Translations under genes and position numbers: made by a program
Source of the DNA: Selaginella tamariscina
Taxonomy: Eukaryota > Streptophyta > Lycopodiopsida > Selaginellales > Selaginellaceae
Assembly (NCBI GenBank): GCA_003024785.1
Contig: PUQB01000041.1
Span: forward strand, 98,348-162,347
Direction: 5' to 3'
Length of the DNA: 64,000 bases
In this document: positions 1 through 12,100 of the stretch, in pieces
Numbering within the stretch: the first letter of the stretch is position 1
Layout of the letters: each line of letters opens with the position of its first letter
Notes under the pieces: model-generated
The model's input: the letters and a program-made list of their open reading frames with translations, nothing else
Told to the model about the DNA's origin: nothing
Database searches by the model: none

Positions 1-1487
1 TTTACCTTCTTATTAAGCCTGCATGTGTGTGTGTGTTGTTCATCTTTAGGTAGGCATGCATATCCATACATGTATTACAATCATAATGCAATAGACTATC
101 TAGATAGTATTTGCTAGCATATACACAAAGTTTACATATCCACACATATACACTGCACACAAAGCATACATATACACATATATTATATACAAAGCATGTG
201 CACATAGACATATATAAAGTAACATACATGTACAAAGTATTTATTACAAAATTATACATACACACGCATGAATATACATACAAAAACATGCAAACATGTA
301 TAACATATGTACACACACAAAGCTTATAGAAATAAACAATATATTGATGAAAAATGTATATATGTAAAAATAAAGTAAAAAAAGTATGGTTAAACCTCAA
401 ACTTACATTACAACCATCTTTAACCTTATTATTTTCATTTCAATGTTAGATGCTTTAAAGCATCTCATGTAGGTGCTAATTTTAAATTTAATACTCAACA
501 AATTTTTATTGATTAGGCCTCATTATTATTTAAAAGAAATGATAAATTCCCACATCCATATAAATATTTAGTAATTTCCAAGAATCATTATGCTTAAAAA
601 TATTGAAAGAATCTTCTATGGAATATTCTAACTTATATTCTTAAGTAAATATTCTTCTTATATAGCTTAAATAAAAAAAACTTTCTATTTTAAATATTAT
701 TTTATTAAATTATTAATTTACATCATATTTTTTTTGTTAAATGTTATAATTAAAAATATTTTTTATTAATTATTTCAAAACAAATCTTATATATTTTTTT
801 TTCAGAATATATGTATTATTAATTTAAATGGTATTTTATTAAGTTTAATAACTAACATTCTACTTTTCACATAATAGGATAATTAGATTTTTAAGCTCAA
901 TAACAGAAATTTGTAATAATTAGCTGCTTACAATGTTTTAGGGTTCTTGTTATATTGATATAAGAAAATTAAAAATAAGAAGGATAATTGGTTATTTAAA
1001 TCTTTATTTTAATTATATTTATTTTCTTCTACTATAACATTTATAAAACACATAACATTAGCATTATTACACAATTACTGCAGTAAACATAGCTTACATA
1101 TTAATTAATTAAGGTCCATCTATAATTTGATTCCTATTATTAAGTTATATTTTAATTTTAACTAAATTATATAAATCAGATCATTAAATTAAAATGAAAA
1201 ATATTTAAAGAATTTAATTAAATCAATTTATAAAAAAAGTTAAGAAAATTGTTTGTCAAAATAAAAACTTTGTTTTAAATATTGTTTCACCAAATTGTTA
1301 AACACTTTAACATAAGTTTTTTGATGATATAAAATGCTTGAAATTTAAACTATATTAAAATTTTAAAATAACAAAAATGTATTACAAAAAGATTGATTTT
1401 GTTGTGAATCAGATTATCGTTAAAGCAATGGGTAACTTGGATTTAAATATTGTCATTGTCAAAGTTTTAACTTGAAGGAATAACACA
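1..1487. other. AT-rich intergenic DNA
   Basis: No credible gene. The first 420 bases are rich in ATACACA/TGTATG low-complexity sequence, which creates short meaningless open frames on both strands. The rest is very AT-rich with poly-A and poly-T runs. Confidence 0.7.
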
Positions 1488-3382
1488 TGACAACATGTGG
1501 CTGCCAAGTGACCATTCGTTGTCATTATTATATATAAGTAACGTTAAGTCTTTTAAAACAACCTTGAAAGTCTGATGTCAAATAGATATGAAACTTAGGG
1601 TTCTACCCTCCAAACCCAAAGAATAACCCGAGTAAACTTTAAGAGCATGCCCTAAGAGACCTAGACAAGCTCATACTCTAACCCTACCAAGGAGATGCAG
1701 AGCTAAGACATTGTCACTTATTCATTAAGGAATCACACTGTCCGGGAGTACAACCCTTTTTGGGCAATAAGAGGTACCCTAATTATCATAGTTTTTACTA
1801 TGATGATAAGTCTTAGGTGTAGAAGAAACAGGCTCGCTTAGTGCACTTTTGATATTTAGTGATGGTCCGGTCAAGTGTCATTAGGTATTTGTAAGAAACT
1901 CTAGGCAAAACTAGCACTTTCATTTAGAAAACTTTTATCTTGGTTTTCCATGTTCTGGTTAGGTTAATGGTTAGTTCCGATGAGTTTGACATGTCGGATA
2001 TGCTTAGAAATATGCTTAGGTTTGAACATTAGGGTTTAGGGGTCGATGGATAACACCAAGTATATTCCCTTTAAGAATGAGATTTTGTGCTAGCCCACTT
2101 ATGTAAACAGAAAAATAAGGGGGGCCTTTGTCACATAAATAAGGTAGAGTATGTAGGAGATCTCCTGGTTCATGATTGAGTTCGTTGCTCTTCTGCCAAT
2201 GCAAGTTCTAACTTGTGTCTTTAAGGCACAACCCTCTGTTATGCCGCCCTAACTTTCAAATGACAGGGGTACGTCCACCTTCAGGGTAACTTACTTATAA
2301 TGTTGGCGAATCCGTGCATGGGAGGTCTTGTTGGGATGCACGTTCCAAGAGGTAAAGGTTGAGGCTTGTCTCCAACCTCCTCCTTCACGTCAAGTTAGAT
2401 GTAGCATTCATGGCCAAGTAAGGCACATTTGTGTCCTTGTTCAACCATGGGCATGGGATCTTATTTGACGGGTTCACATTACCCAGTTCCCGAGGGTTCA
2501 CTAAGGGGTTCTAGAGTTGGCATTTAAGAGCTACGTTTGAGGCACTTGGTGCAACTCTTAAATCTAAGGGCTATGGCATAATAACTCACATTGGGGAAGA
2601 CAATGTCACATGGAGATGTGACACTAGGCTAAATGTCACATGATATAATGCCTGAGGCATGCCCTTTGGGGTTGTGTCATGGGCTTGACACCAAGGGGTT
2701 AGATACTATAGCAAACAGACATGCTTGTGCTTGCACTAGGGTGCTATGCCCTGGGCATCCCTCAAGGGAGGTTAGTCTCAATAGGTGTGCTTTGGCACAC
2801 TTGGCTAGGGAGTGTTCTCCTTGGAATCTAGGGGTTGAAAACCTAAGCTTGTTAGCAGGAGCCTTTTCATGAAGCACTCGCAAGGTCATGTACTTGAGGT
2901 TATCCAAACTTAGCCTTAGGGAGTTTTCTTAGTAGAACACTCGTGTCCGCCTACGGCACACACTCATGTCTCACTAAGTATTACCTCTAGGTCTAGGGTA
3001 TGACTTGGCCACTCAAACCTTTAAGGGTTAATCATGGTTCAGGGTACCCCTTGCGCCCTAAAGGGGTTATACTCCCGAATGAGGGTAATTCCTTAAGGGG
3101 TAAGTGACAATGCCTTGGCTCTGTCATGGGGTATGTGTGAGACACATCTTCTTTGTGGGGTTAAGGCATGAGCCTATTTAGGTTTACTGGAACAGGATCC
3201 TAAAGTCTACTTGGGTTATCCTCTAGGGTTCAGGGGATGGTCATTCTAGGGGACTTAGGGTGGGACTCTAAGTCTTTTGCCTAATTGGGCTTCTGACTCA
3301 GACTTTTAGAGTTATCTTGGAAGACTTAGTGTTACTCACACAGGGTGATGACACCGAATGGCCAGGTAGCCACATGTTGCCA
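1488..3382. mobile_element. 1.9-kb element with imperfect terminal inverted repeats
   Basis: Positions 1488-1524 and 3349-3382 are inverted copies of each other, about 30 of 34 aligned bases plus a 3-base gap. Both contain a CCACATGTTG core and a CGAATGG core. The interior is clearly less AT-rich than the flanks and has no long open frame, so it looks non-autonomous or decayed. No clear target duplication is visible. A tRNA-primer-like TTGGTATCGAAGC lies at about 3415. A long terminal repeat is therefore an alternative to a DNA transposon. Confidence 0.5.
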
Positions 3383-5939
3383 CATGTTGGCCCTTCGGGT
3401 TAAAACTCTGATAATTGGTATCGAAGCTATTCTCTATGGGTCAGTAGGACTGCCTAAAGTGTGGTGAATTGGTCCTAAGATCTATAACTTTTCAGAGTAC
3501 ACATACTTCTTAAGTGGGTGTGGATTATGGACTCAAATGTTAAAGGTAACACTTGGAAGTCAACTTCCAAGTTCTATGCCAGGTTATTTTACTTTGTGGT
3601 TGTCTAGGTTACTTTATCATATACTTCTATAAGACATGGCATGCTAGTTTGTTCTGGCTCACAAATTAAGTCTTGTGAGGTGGGTCTTGTGATATCTTAT
3701 TTTACACATTATTAAAAATTCTTTAAGGTGTTTGAATTTGGAATAACACATATTTGGAAACATAGTGTCTATTGAATTTTGACTTAGGTTAAGATTCAAT
3801 ATCGAGTCTAACTATAGTGTTCAAACGGGGAAAGTCTTATGTTCAAATGTGTGTCTTTGACTTTAAAAGAAGGGCATATTTAAACATAAGAGTGAATACT
3901 ACATTTTGCAAAAGTTGTGAAATAAGCTCTTATTATAGTATGTGTTTTCTAAAGCGTAACTCCAGAAGCAGACTATGGTGATGAATTTATAATACAACGA
4001 AATGTCAAATACTAACATATGATGAATATGTTAAGCAGTTGGTTCGAAGATTCAATGTGATCAAAGCATTGTCCGATGTTCGCAATATTTTGATGCTAGC
4101 TACAAGTAATATTAGGTGAAATAGTTTACTAAGTTCAAGTTACCTGATTTGAACAAAGTATAATTTGAAACCTTAGTAAACTGTAAGCGCGCACTTTGTA
4201 TTCAAGTTAGTTAGCTCGACTAATTTGATTATGAGGATCATAAGAATGATATAGAATAATAGATTTTGGTAGTAGACGAATTTAATGTTGCATCCCTATC
4301 AATGCAGCTTTTGGATAGATGGCATGATTTATCAAAAAGAGTAATGTTGGAAACATATGTTTACATTTTCAGTATATTGAGTAATGAAGGACTTGCATAG
4401 TGAAAGCGTTCGATGCACACTTATTCATTTTCATTATTAACTCTTTAATATTGAAATCTGTAACGTTGTTTGCAATATGGGGATAAGCTCTTGAACAAAG
4501 GTGATTCCTGGTTAAGAAGAGCATAATTTGGGATTCTCCATTTTGGTTATCGACTAAGTAAGAGAATTTGCTAAGTTTGATAATTTATGTTAGGAACTAT
4601 TAATGAACCAGTAACAGTCGGATTTTCGTTAGAGGTTTAAGTGCATGTACTTCAAGTTGTATTTGATAAGAATTAGAAGTTGGTATTGGTTTTCAATATC
4701 GTTTCATTTTAAAGTCGAATACGATTATTCAAAAGATGGTTTCTTAATTTTGCATTATAGTAAAAAATGTGAGCGCTCAGAGAACTTATCAAGTAGGTAT
4801 CTTCAGTTCTTTGGAATATCAAAAAATAAAATTTTTGATTCAAGGTTTAATTGTATTCCTTGGGTTAGTCGTTAATTCTATCTCAAGGTTTGATGGTGTT
4901 TCTTAAATTGGTTCAATATTCTTGTAAGTATGATATTGAGTAGAGGGATTAGCTAAAAAAGATGATCTCCTTTCTTGATGATCGTAGTTCAAGATTCATA
5001 ATGTATAGTCCAATATTCGATTCGAGAATATAAAGTTTCCTATCACCTCATCTGTTGAGATATTTATATTTTAGACTTTGATAGAATTTGTGACAAGATC
5101 AGTTATAAACGACTTGTCAAAGTGTGGTATGATATCTCTTCAATATTGAATTTGGAGCGCTCAATATCGAAATTTAGTTATGATCACATGAGGTGGCCAT
5201 AATCATATAATATAAAGACTCAAGCAAACTTGAGTTCGACACTTTGGTAAGGCACTACCTTAGTGTTATAACTTGAAACGTGTTTTTAAATTAGTTAAGA
5301 AATAAAACATTTCTTAATACGGTGTTTAAAGAGCAATGTGGATCTTTGTGAATTGCTAGGTGTTTAAATGGATAATGTATCTTAGTTCGACGTACTGAAC
5401 TAGATATCTTATTCATGTTTAAGGAGATCTGTTGAATTATAAGATATGACTGAAACATGAAGTTAATAACACTTCAATGTTATGATAACATTTATGTGGA
5501 GGTTTATATCTTACTAAATCAGTTAAATGAACCAGACACTAGTGCATGATTCCTCTTAATCTCTGAACAAGTTCATCAAAATACTATCATAACATTATAT
5601 TTCCATCTCAAAACTAAAGTTCGGTTCATGTAAATTAGACCATGTTTATATTATAATTGTAACATTTCGATATATTGATATGATTGTAAGTTTATATCCA
5701 CTAGTATAACAACTAGTTGATAAGCTTAGGATTTGAATGTTAAAACGATCATTATCCATTCGAGAGTATCAATATCAAAATTGCAACTGTTTATAAAATA
5801 AGAATTAGTTTAAAAAGATGTTTATCAAAACACTAATTGTTCTAATTAGTGAAAATGTTATACTTCGGTATAATATTAAGAAACATTTACATAATCAATT
5901 TGAGAGCTGAACATAAATATAATACTACGAAGGCGTATA
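3383..5939. other. Gene-free AT-rich DNA, possible decayed element interior
   Basis: Only short open frames occur, the longest being 76 codons at 4645-4875 with no recognisable product. The stretch lies between two related inverted segments and may be the worn interior of one composite insertion, but no protein similarity is visible. Confidence 0.5.
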
Positions 5940-6245
5940 GTATTCTGAGTTTAGGAACCCCTAAGGCTAAGTTTGGAAAACCTTAATAAATAGTGCCTCA
6001 CGAAAGGGCTCATGCTAATGAACCTAGGTTATTTAACTTTTGGACATGTCAACACCTTGAAGGAAAACAATCCTAGCCAAGTGTGCTAACTAACACACCA
6101 AGTTTCAAGACCTAACCTTTGACGAGTGAATGAATAAAGTTTAGCATCATGATGTGAACACAAGCTCGCCTACTTGTCATATGACACAACCCCAAAGTGT
6201 GTGGCTTGGGCATTGTATTGTCTAGTGTCACATGTTCATGTGTAT
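5940..6245 (-). repeat. Inverted, diverged copy of 2600-2940
   Basis: Read on the minus strand this segment follows 2600-2940 for about 300 bp. Shared blocks include AAGGCTAAGTTTGG, CCTAGCCAAGTGTG, GACACAACCCCAAAG and CTAGTGTCACAT, separated by substitutions and small gaps. It is an old inverted copy of the interior of the 1488-3382 element. Confidence 0.65.
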
Positions 6246-7619
6246 CATGTTCTAATATACTAACTAATAATAATTTGATAAATAGATACATATATCTACT
6301 TTATATATTATATAATTCAAAATAATTACGAGACATAAAACTTTCACTGTTATAATTCTTAGTTGGTGATACTTGTTCATGTATATTATATGTTATTTAT
6401 ATTAACACATGATTTTTTGTAAGTTAAGTGATTCCACCTGGTAAGAACCATGACATCTAATTAAGTAATATAAAATTCGGTCTTCTTAATATTAACCGTA
6501 ACATAGATTGCCCCTTCATAAAGAAAATACTCTTACATTTAACAAGCTTATTAATAAGTTATGATACAGTATATTCTTAAGAATATGCCTTACTTAAGTT
6601 TAAGGATAAGCAGTAAAATGATAATGTCATATGTTTACGTACCGTAGTTACCTTACATCTTTAATATAATAATGTGTATGTGCTTACTTAAGTATTGTGT
6701 TATTGTTATTTCAGGTAAGTAGAAATAGGTATATGCTCCAGTAATTGAATATAATGTTATATGTATAATTATGTTTGAATAATTTATTAACAATAAATTT
6801 ATTTTATGATAAACATATATATAATTCAAATCGTACATATATACACAAATATATTAATTATATAAACGATATGTGAAACGTGGAGCTTTGTACTTAAGAT
6901 GATGACACGAAACCACGATGAATTATTATTCATTATTAAAATCAATTGACTACATATTAATATTTATTTTGATTGATAACTAATTTTCTAATGTATGCTT
7001 ATTATAATTAACATATGCTTATCAGTGTTAAACTACTCGGTTACTACTGACACTCAGGAACTCCATGTGCCCACATTAATCACCGAATCGTGTACTGCAC
7101 ATATACGACTGGCAATGTACGTAGTGTATACAGAGTCAACCAGCACTAAACTTTCAGAATTAAATTAATTAATAGAATTACTTGTCGCGAGAATCTAGGT
7201 AAAAGAAGAACCACAGAAAGCCAGGTATTGTCAAAAGAGCGTTGTCGTGCGTTTAAAGCACATTATCATTGTCAACCATAAACTTTAAACATGGTTAAAA
7301 ATTTAACACTGCTAATTAAAAACCAAAGAATCTGCAGTAAAGAGTTCCTTTCCCACGCGGCCACAGAATATTGTGGTGTCAAGCAGAAACAAGAGGTGCA
7401 GTTGGAGTAACTGCACTTTACCTAACTATACCCTTTCCATAACCCAGTGTAACAAAGTCAAGCAGTTCATTGATTACTAGTCCGAGGTAACTACACAAGT
7501 CCCCCACCTAACTTTGAATCTGTGGAAGCTTGTTGTTTTGTTTTTATATACCTCATTCATATCTTTAACAGTTGAGCAACACCCCAGTCGGAAGCTCTTG
7601 AAGAATATACACTGTGGGA
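6246..7619. other. AT-rich DNA, then promoter and leader of the ARM gene
   Basis: 6246-7200 is AT-rich without a gene. From about 7320 composition rises and a GGCCAC-containing block precedes the ARM-repeat start codon at 7620. No promoter element can be fixed with confidence. Confidence 0.5.
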
Positions 7620-9005
7620 ATGGACAGGAGCAGGAGGAGGAGGAGGAGGAGGAATGCAGACGTTGGAGTGGCAACCGTCTGTCACGTGCAGCTGGGCAAG
7701 AGGTGGTTCAGTGTGTACGACGTGCTGAGGTGCAGGCAGATTCGCATTGTGGAGCTCACAGCAGCGAGCAAGGCGGACACGGTCCGCGCCGGGAGCGGAC
7801 TCGCGCTGGATCTTCCGGCGGATGGTAATCAGCACGAGTGCAGGAAGAACGCGGTGATGCAAAGCAGGATGGAGACTGTACGGAGGCTGCAATCGGACAG
7901 TCCCCAGGAACAGGAGGCAGCCGCACTGGAGATCCGTACCGCCGCCCGCCGAGACGGGGAGGCCAGGACGATGCTGGCGCTCATGGGTTCGATTCCTCCG
8001 CTCGTTGCCATGCTCGACTCGAAGCATTTCTTATCTGCGATGTTTGCACTCGTGAATCTCGCTGTTCGGAACGATGCGTACGTGTGTGCGTGCGTGTGCG
8101 TGTGTGTAGTGACAGCATATACCTACACTGCAGGAACAAGGCAGCGATAGTGGCAGCAGGCGCAGTACCGAAGATGCTCCGGCTGTGCACCGAGAACTCT
8201 CTACCACAGACGATAGAAACCTCGGCGGCAGCGCTCCTGAGTCTGAGTGCGCTCGATTCGAACAAGACTTCACTGCATGTCGCAGCAGGGATGCTCATCA
8301 CTGCAGTTAACAGCACGGAGGTCTCTGAACAGGCACGAAGGGATGCAATGGGTGCCGTATACAACCTCTCGCTCTTCCCTGGAAATGCCGCGCACCTCTG
8401 TGAAGCCGGTGTGGTGCCAAGTCTGCTCTCAGCAGTGTACGATCCGGAGCTCTGTAGCCGCGCGGTTGCCACGGCGGCAAACCTCGTGTCCACCTCAGTC
8501 GGTCGCAAGGCACTGTTACAGACAGAAAATGCAGCCCTCGTCTTCGTTGAAGTCTTGAACTGGTGCAGATGCGGACCGCCCACCGGGCTGAGTCCGTACC
8601 GCGCGGCTCACCGCGGTAGCCTGGTGGACCGCGCGGTGTACGTGGTGATGGTGCTGGCGCAGCACAGTGCGGCGCAGAGGCGTGCGATGATCCGTGCGGG
8701 GTCGACCTCCGTCCTGCTCGAGATAGTCCTTGTCGGCAGCCCTGCCGGACAGGATAGGGCTTCAAAGGCTCTCCAGTTCCTGGAGTACCGTCAGGAGTAC
8801 TCGTCCGACGAACAATCGAGTCGTCCAAGGAATATTCAGGGAATATAACGAGATGGAGAAGTATTCCGAGGAGAGACGGGCTGTAAATAGGCTGGTAGAA
8901 CAGAGCTTGAGGCTGAACATGCAAAGGATTACGCGGAGGGCATGTATTCCGTTTCACTCTTCACCGTCCGATTGCAGCTCTTTGCGTCCGCGTGCTCTGG
9001 TGTAG
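7620..9005 (+). CDS. Armadillo-repeat protein (plant ARM family)
   Basis: Three exons, 7620-8077, 8134-8784 and 8840-9005, give an uninterrupted 424-residue protein. The introns are only 56 and 55 bp and are canonical GT-AG. Splicing at 8077/8134 restores the ARM-repeat phrase NLAVRNDANKAAIVAAGAV. Splicing at 8784/8840 joins the last ARM helix to the conserved C-terminal ERRAVNRLVEQSL block. ARM helices cover roughly residues 95-365. I see no U-box, so it is more likely a protein-binding scaffold than an E3 ligase. The N-terminal 90 residues (Arg-rich start, low similarity) are uncertain, and an upstream exon is possible. No frame break, unlike most neighbours. The coding part is GC-rich. Confidence 0.8.
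8078..8133 (+). other. 56-bp intron of the ARM gene
   Basis: GT-AG intron made almost only of GTGCGTGTG-type repeats. Read through, it would add a meaningless Val-Cys run. Removal gives Asp-Ala-Asn-Lys across the junction, as expected for the family. Confidence 0.8.
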
Positions 9006-9147
9006 TTACTTATTGTGTATACAGAACAATAATCAATGTTAACCGTGTTTCTTCACACATTTGTAATGCTTTGTGTGTGCGTGCGTGTGTTTGACAGAGA
9101 GTGTGTTGTGTGATGCTCACAGGTTAATCGATCTTTTACATTAAGGT

Positions 9148-9156
9148 TTAGGGTTT
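9148..9156 (+). promoter_or_regulatory. Telo-box upstream of PUS7
   Basis: TTAGGGTTT, the complement of AAACCCTAA, sits 16-24 bp before the candidate start codon. Telo-boxes are common in 5' regions of plant ribosome- and translation-related genes. The same motif precedes RIO1. Confidence 0.45.
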
Positions 9157-9171
9157 ATGCTTTAGGGTTGG

Positions 9172-12100
9172 ATGGAGGAAGACGTAGGGATCTGTGCTTT
9201 GCGAATTCTTTGCCGGGATTCAGAGCTGTGATCAAGCAAAGGTATGATTGAGAGAGAGAGAGCGCTCGATTTGAGCTGGAATTTGCAGGTACTCGGATTT
9301 CATTGTGAACGAGGTCGATCTTGATGGTAATGTGGTGCATTTGACTACCCTTGATCCTCCTCCAGATGTAAGTTTTGCTTTTAGCATATAAAACATGTGT
9401 GCGTGCGTGTGAGTTTACTCACAGAAGTACACCTGTAAATACATACACACATGTTATACAGCTTCGACTATATAAGCATATGATAAATTAAGTATTTCCA
9501 TTTCCACGCTGCTTATATTAATGACGATATATATGTCTGTGTGTGTTATTATGTAAAGTATACGCACATAGTTGTGTATGGACATGTATTAGTGTATAAA
9601 CGGATTTTACACTAATACGCAGTTGACAATTATATAATCTTGTGGAAAATATCTGCTGTGTATATACCACTTCACAAACATGTATGATACAAATGCACAC
9701 ACACACAGATGCATACTCTCACATAAACATGCTGTCTTTATAGTAGAAAAAAAAATTGGGAGTGGATTGTATAGTACCATAATCTCTCTCTCTAGGTGAA
9801 GTAGCTCTCTTTAGTGTATAAATACATGCACATTTGTTTATTTATGTTTTTAATTGGTACAGGAAAGTACTGAGAGTGAAACTGATGGATTCTCGACTGT
9901 AGAATACGAGGCTCGCCTGGATGCATTTAAGGATCTAGCTGGGAATGAGAATACTGCTCTTCTCAAGGACCTTCTTCAGAAGATTTCTGACAAATCGGCA
10001 GAGGATAATGACGCAAGCATCACACTATTGCCAGATTCAGACAAGGCCCATCGCACAGTACGTGCAAACCATACACATGCATATATACATATATGTAGCT
10101 GAAAACACATGCATACAGAATATACATAGGAATGTATCTTTGCATATAATGTTCTGGTGTTCATGTCTGTATGTTATTATTATTATTACAATGTGTACGT
10201 CCCTTCCACCCTGCATGGGTATTGGACGGGACACACACGTATCCATTCCACATATGTACAGTGCATTTGTGATATATTGTCGTGCAGCTATAAATATCAT
10301 AATGTACCTATCTCTCAGTAGGTCATAGATATATATTATTAATTCTTATGATACTTTTCTTATGCAGAAAGTGCATGCTTTCTTCAGGGAGAATATGCCA
10401 TTATTTACTACTGATACCGTGGAGGAAAAGTGTATTAGAGTAAGATACTGCAATGGAATCCGTTCCTGGTCGAGGTGGCAAACGAAATAGGTCTGATTTA
10501 TAATAAGATGTGACCTATATAATGTATATAGTAGTTGTACGTATTGATATTATGTATGATGTGATACAATCGAGTTACTTTAAATATTATAATACGTATA
10601 TATATTATTGTGAATGTAATATCATGTACTTCATATTTTTATCAATTCCTAAACTTAATATTTTATTTTCATGTGAATAGGAACTGGAAAGACCGTCATG
10701 GAAAACGTCAGAAAAACGATTTTGATAGAAGAGGTGGAAACTACTGGCCTCCAGACCGTAAAAAATTTTGCCAGTACGTTATGTGCTTCATTATAATAAC
10801 TCTGTGAACTTGTGCGTGTGTTGTGTGTGCGAGAGAGAGAGAGAGAACTCTGTATGGTTTTTTAAATATGTTAATCCATCAAGTTTACTGTTTCAAAATA
10901 TTGTTGCTTTTAAAACAGGTTTTATCTTTATAAGGAGAACAAAACAACTCAACAAGCACTTATGATCGTAGCACAAAAGATAGGCGTTAAGGTTTGTATA
11001 TATATATATATATATATTTAAATGGTAGTGAGTTAACTGCGCACGCGCGCCCCCACAATAAGTGCCAACAGTTTATATTTCCCAGGCCAAAAACTTGGGA
11101 TTTGCTGGAACTAAAGATAAGCGAGCAGTTACTACACAGAGGGTATGAAATTAGCATACATATTACTTGCGTGCGCGTATAATATATCATTACCATGTAT
11201 GGATACATATCGCAAGCATATTATTTTATATATTATTATTACGTTTACATTTTCATCCAGGTCACGGTTTTCAAACATTCAGCAGCACAACTAGCAGCTG
11301 CAAACAAGTCTTTGTTTGGAATCAAGATAGGAAACTTCAGGTGCTCTTCGGTATAGTAGCATTCCAATATAAATGAGTATATTCAATTGCAGCTACGTGG
11401 ATAAGGGCTTGGTGTTAGGAGAGCTTCTTGGAAACCGGTTTAGCATAGTCTTAAGGTAAATAATATAGTTAGGCTTATTGCTGGCTGTGCGTGCGTGTGC
11501 GTGTACACGCGCGAGACGTGTTATACATACACCTATACCTTGAATTTATCAGATCAATATGTGCTCGAACAGAATAGGATGTACATATGCTTATGATATG
11601 TATATGTTACAATTTGATTATATAAATATTTTGTATGTGTGTTAGATATTAAAATAAGTTCTTTTCAGAGACGTGGTTACAGAAAGTGTGAATATAATAA
11701 AGAAGCTGCTCAAGCCCTAGGTAAATCTGGCTTTATCAATTACTATGGCTTACAGGTATGTGAATCATATTTCATAAAAAAAAAAGAAAAGAATATTGAT
11801 GGGTGTGCGAATGTTATATAACGATATACATCTATAAATAGGTATTTCACATCCAAATATTTTGTGGCGTTATGTTATTGTAATTGTGTTAAATAGACAT
11901 TATAATCTACTGGGCGGGATAATATGTTATATTCCTTGATTGAGTTCATTAATAATGTTGATATATTACACAACATACTTCCATTCGATAGCTCTTACTG
12001 GTGTATTAATGTTACTGGTCAATAAATCGATTAATCATTAATAATGCTTTCTAAGTTTGTTAACTAGGCACACCTATATAAATTATTTATGCAGCGTTTT

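Noticed and set aside
3412-3430. tRNA-Met-like primer binding site
   Set aside because: Only a partial match (two bases differ in the core) and no convincing LTR ends or pol sequence nearby. Kept as an alternative reading, not as a feature.
7514-7828. Open frame with a signal-peptide-like start and Glu run overlapping the ARM gene start
   Set aside because: Its 3' half is the ARM exon read in another frame and the Glu run is just (GGA)n.
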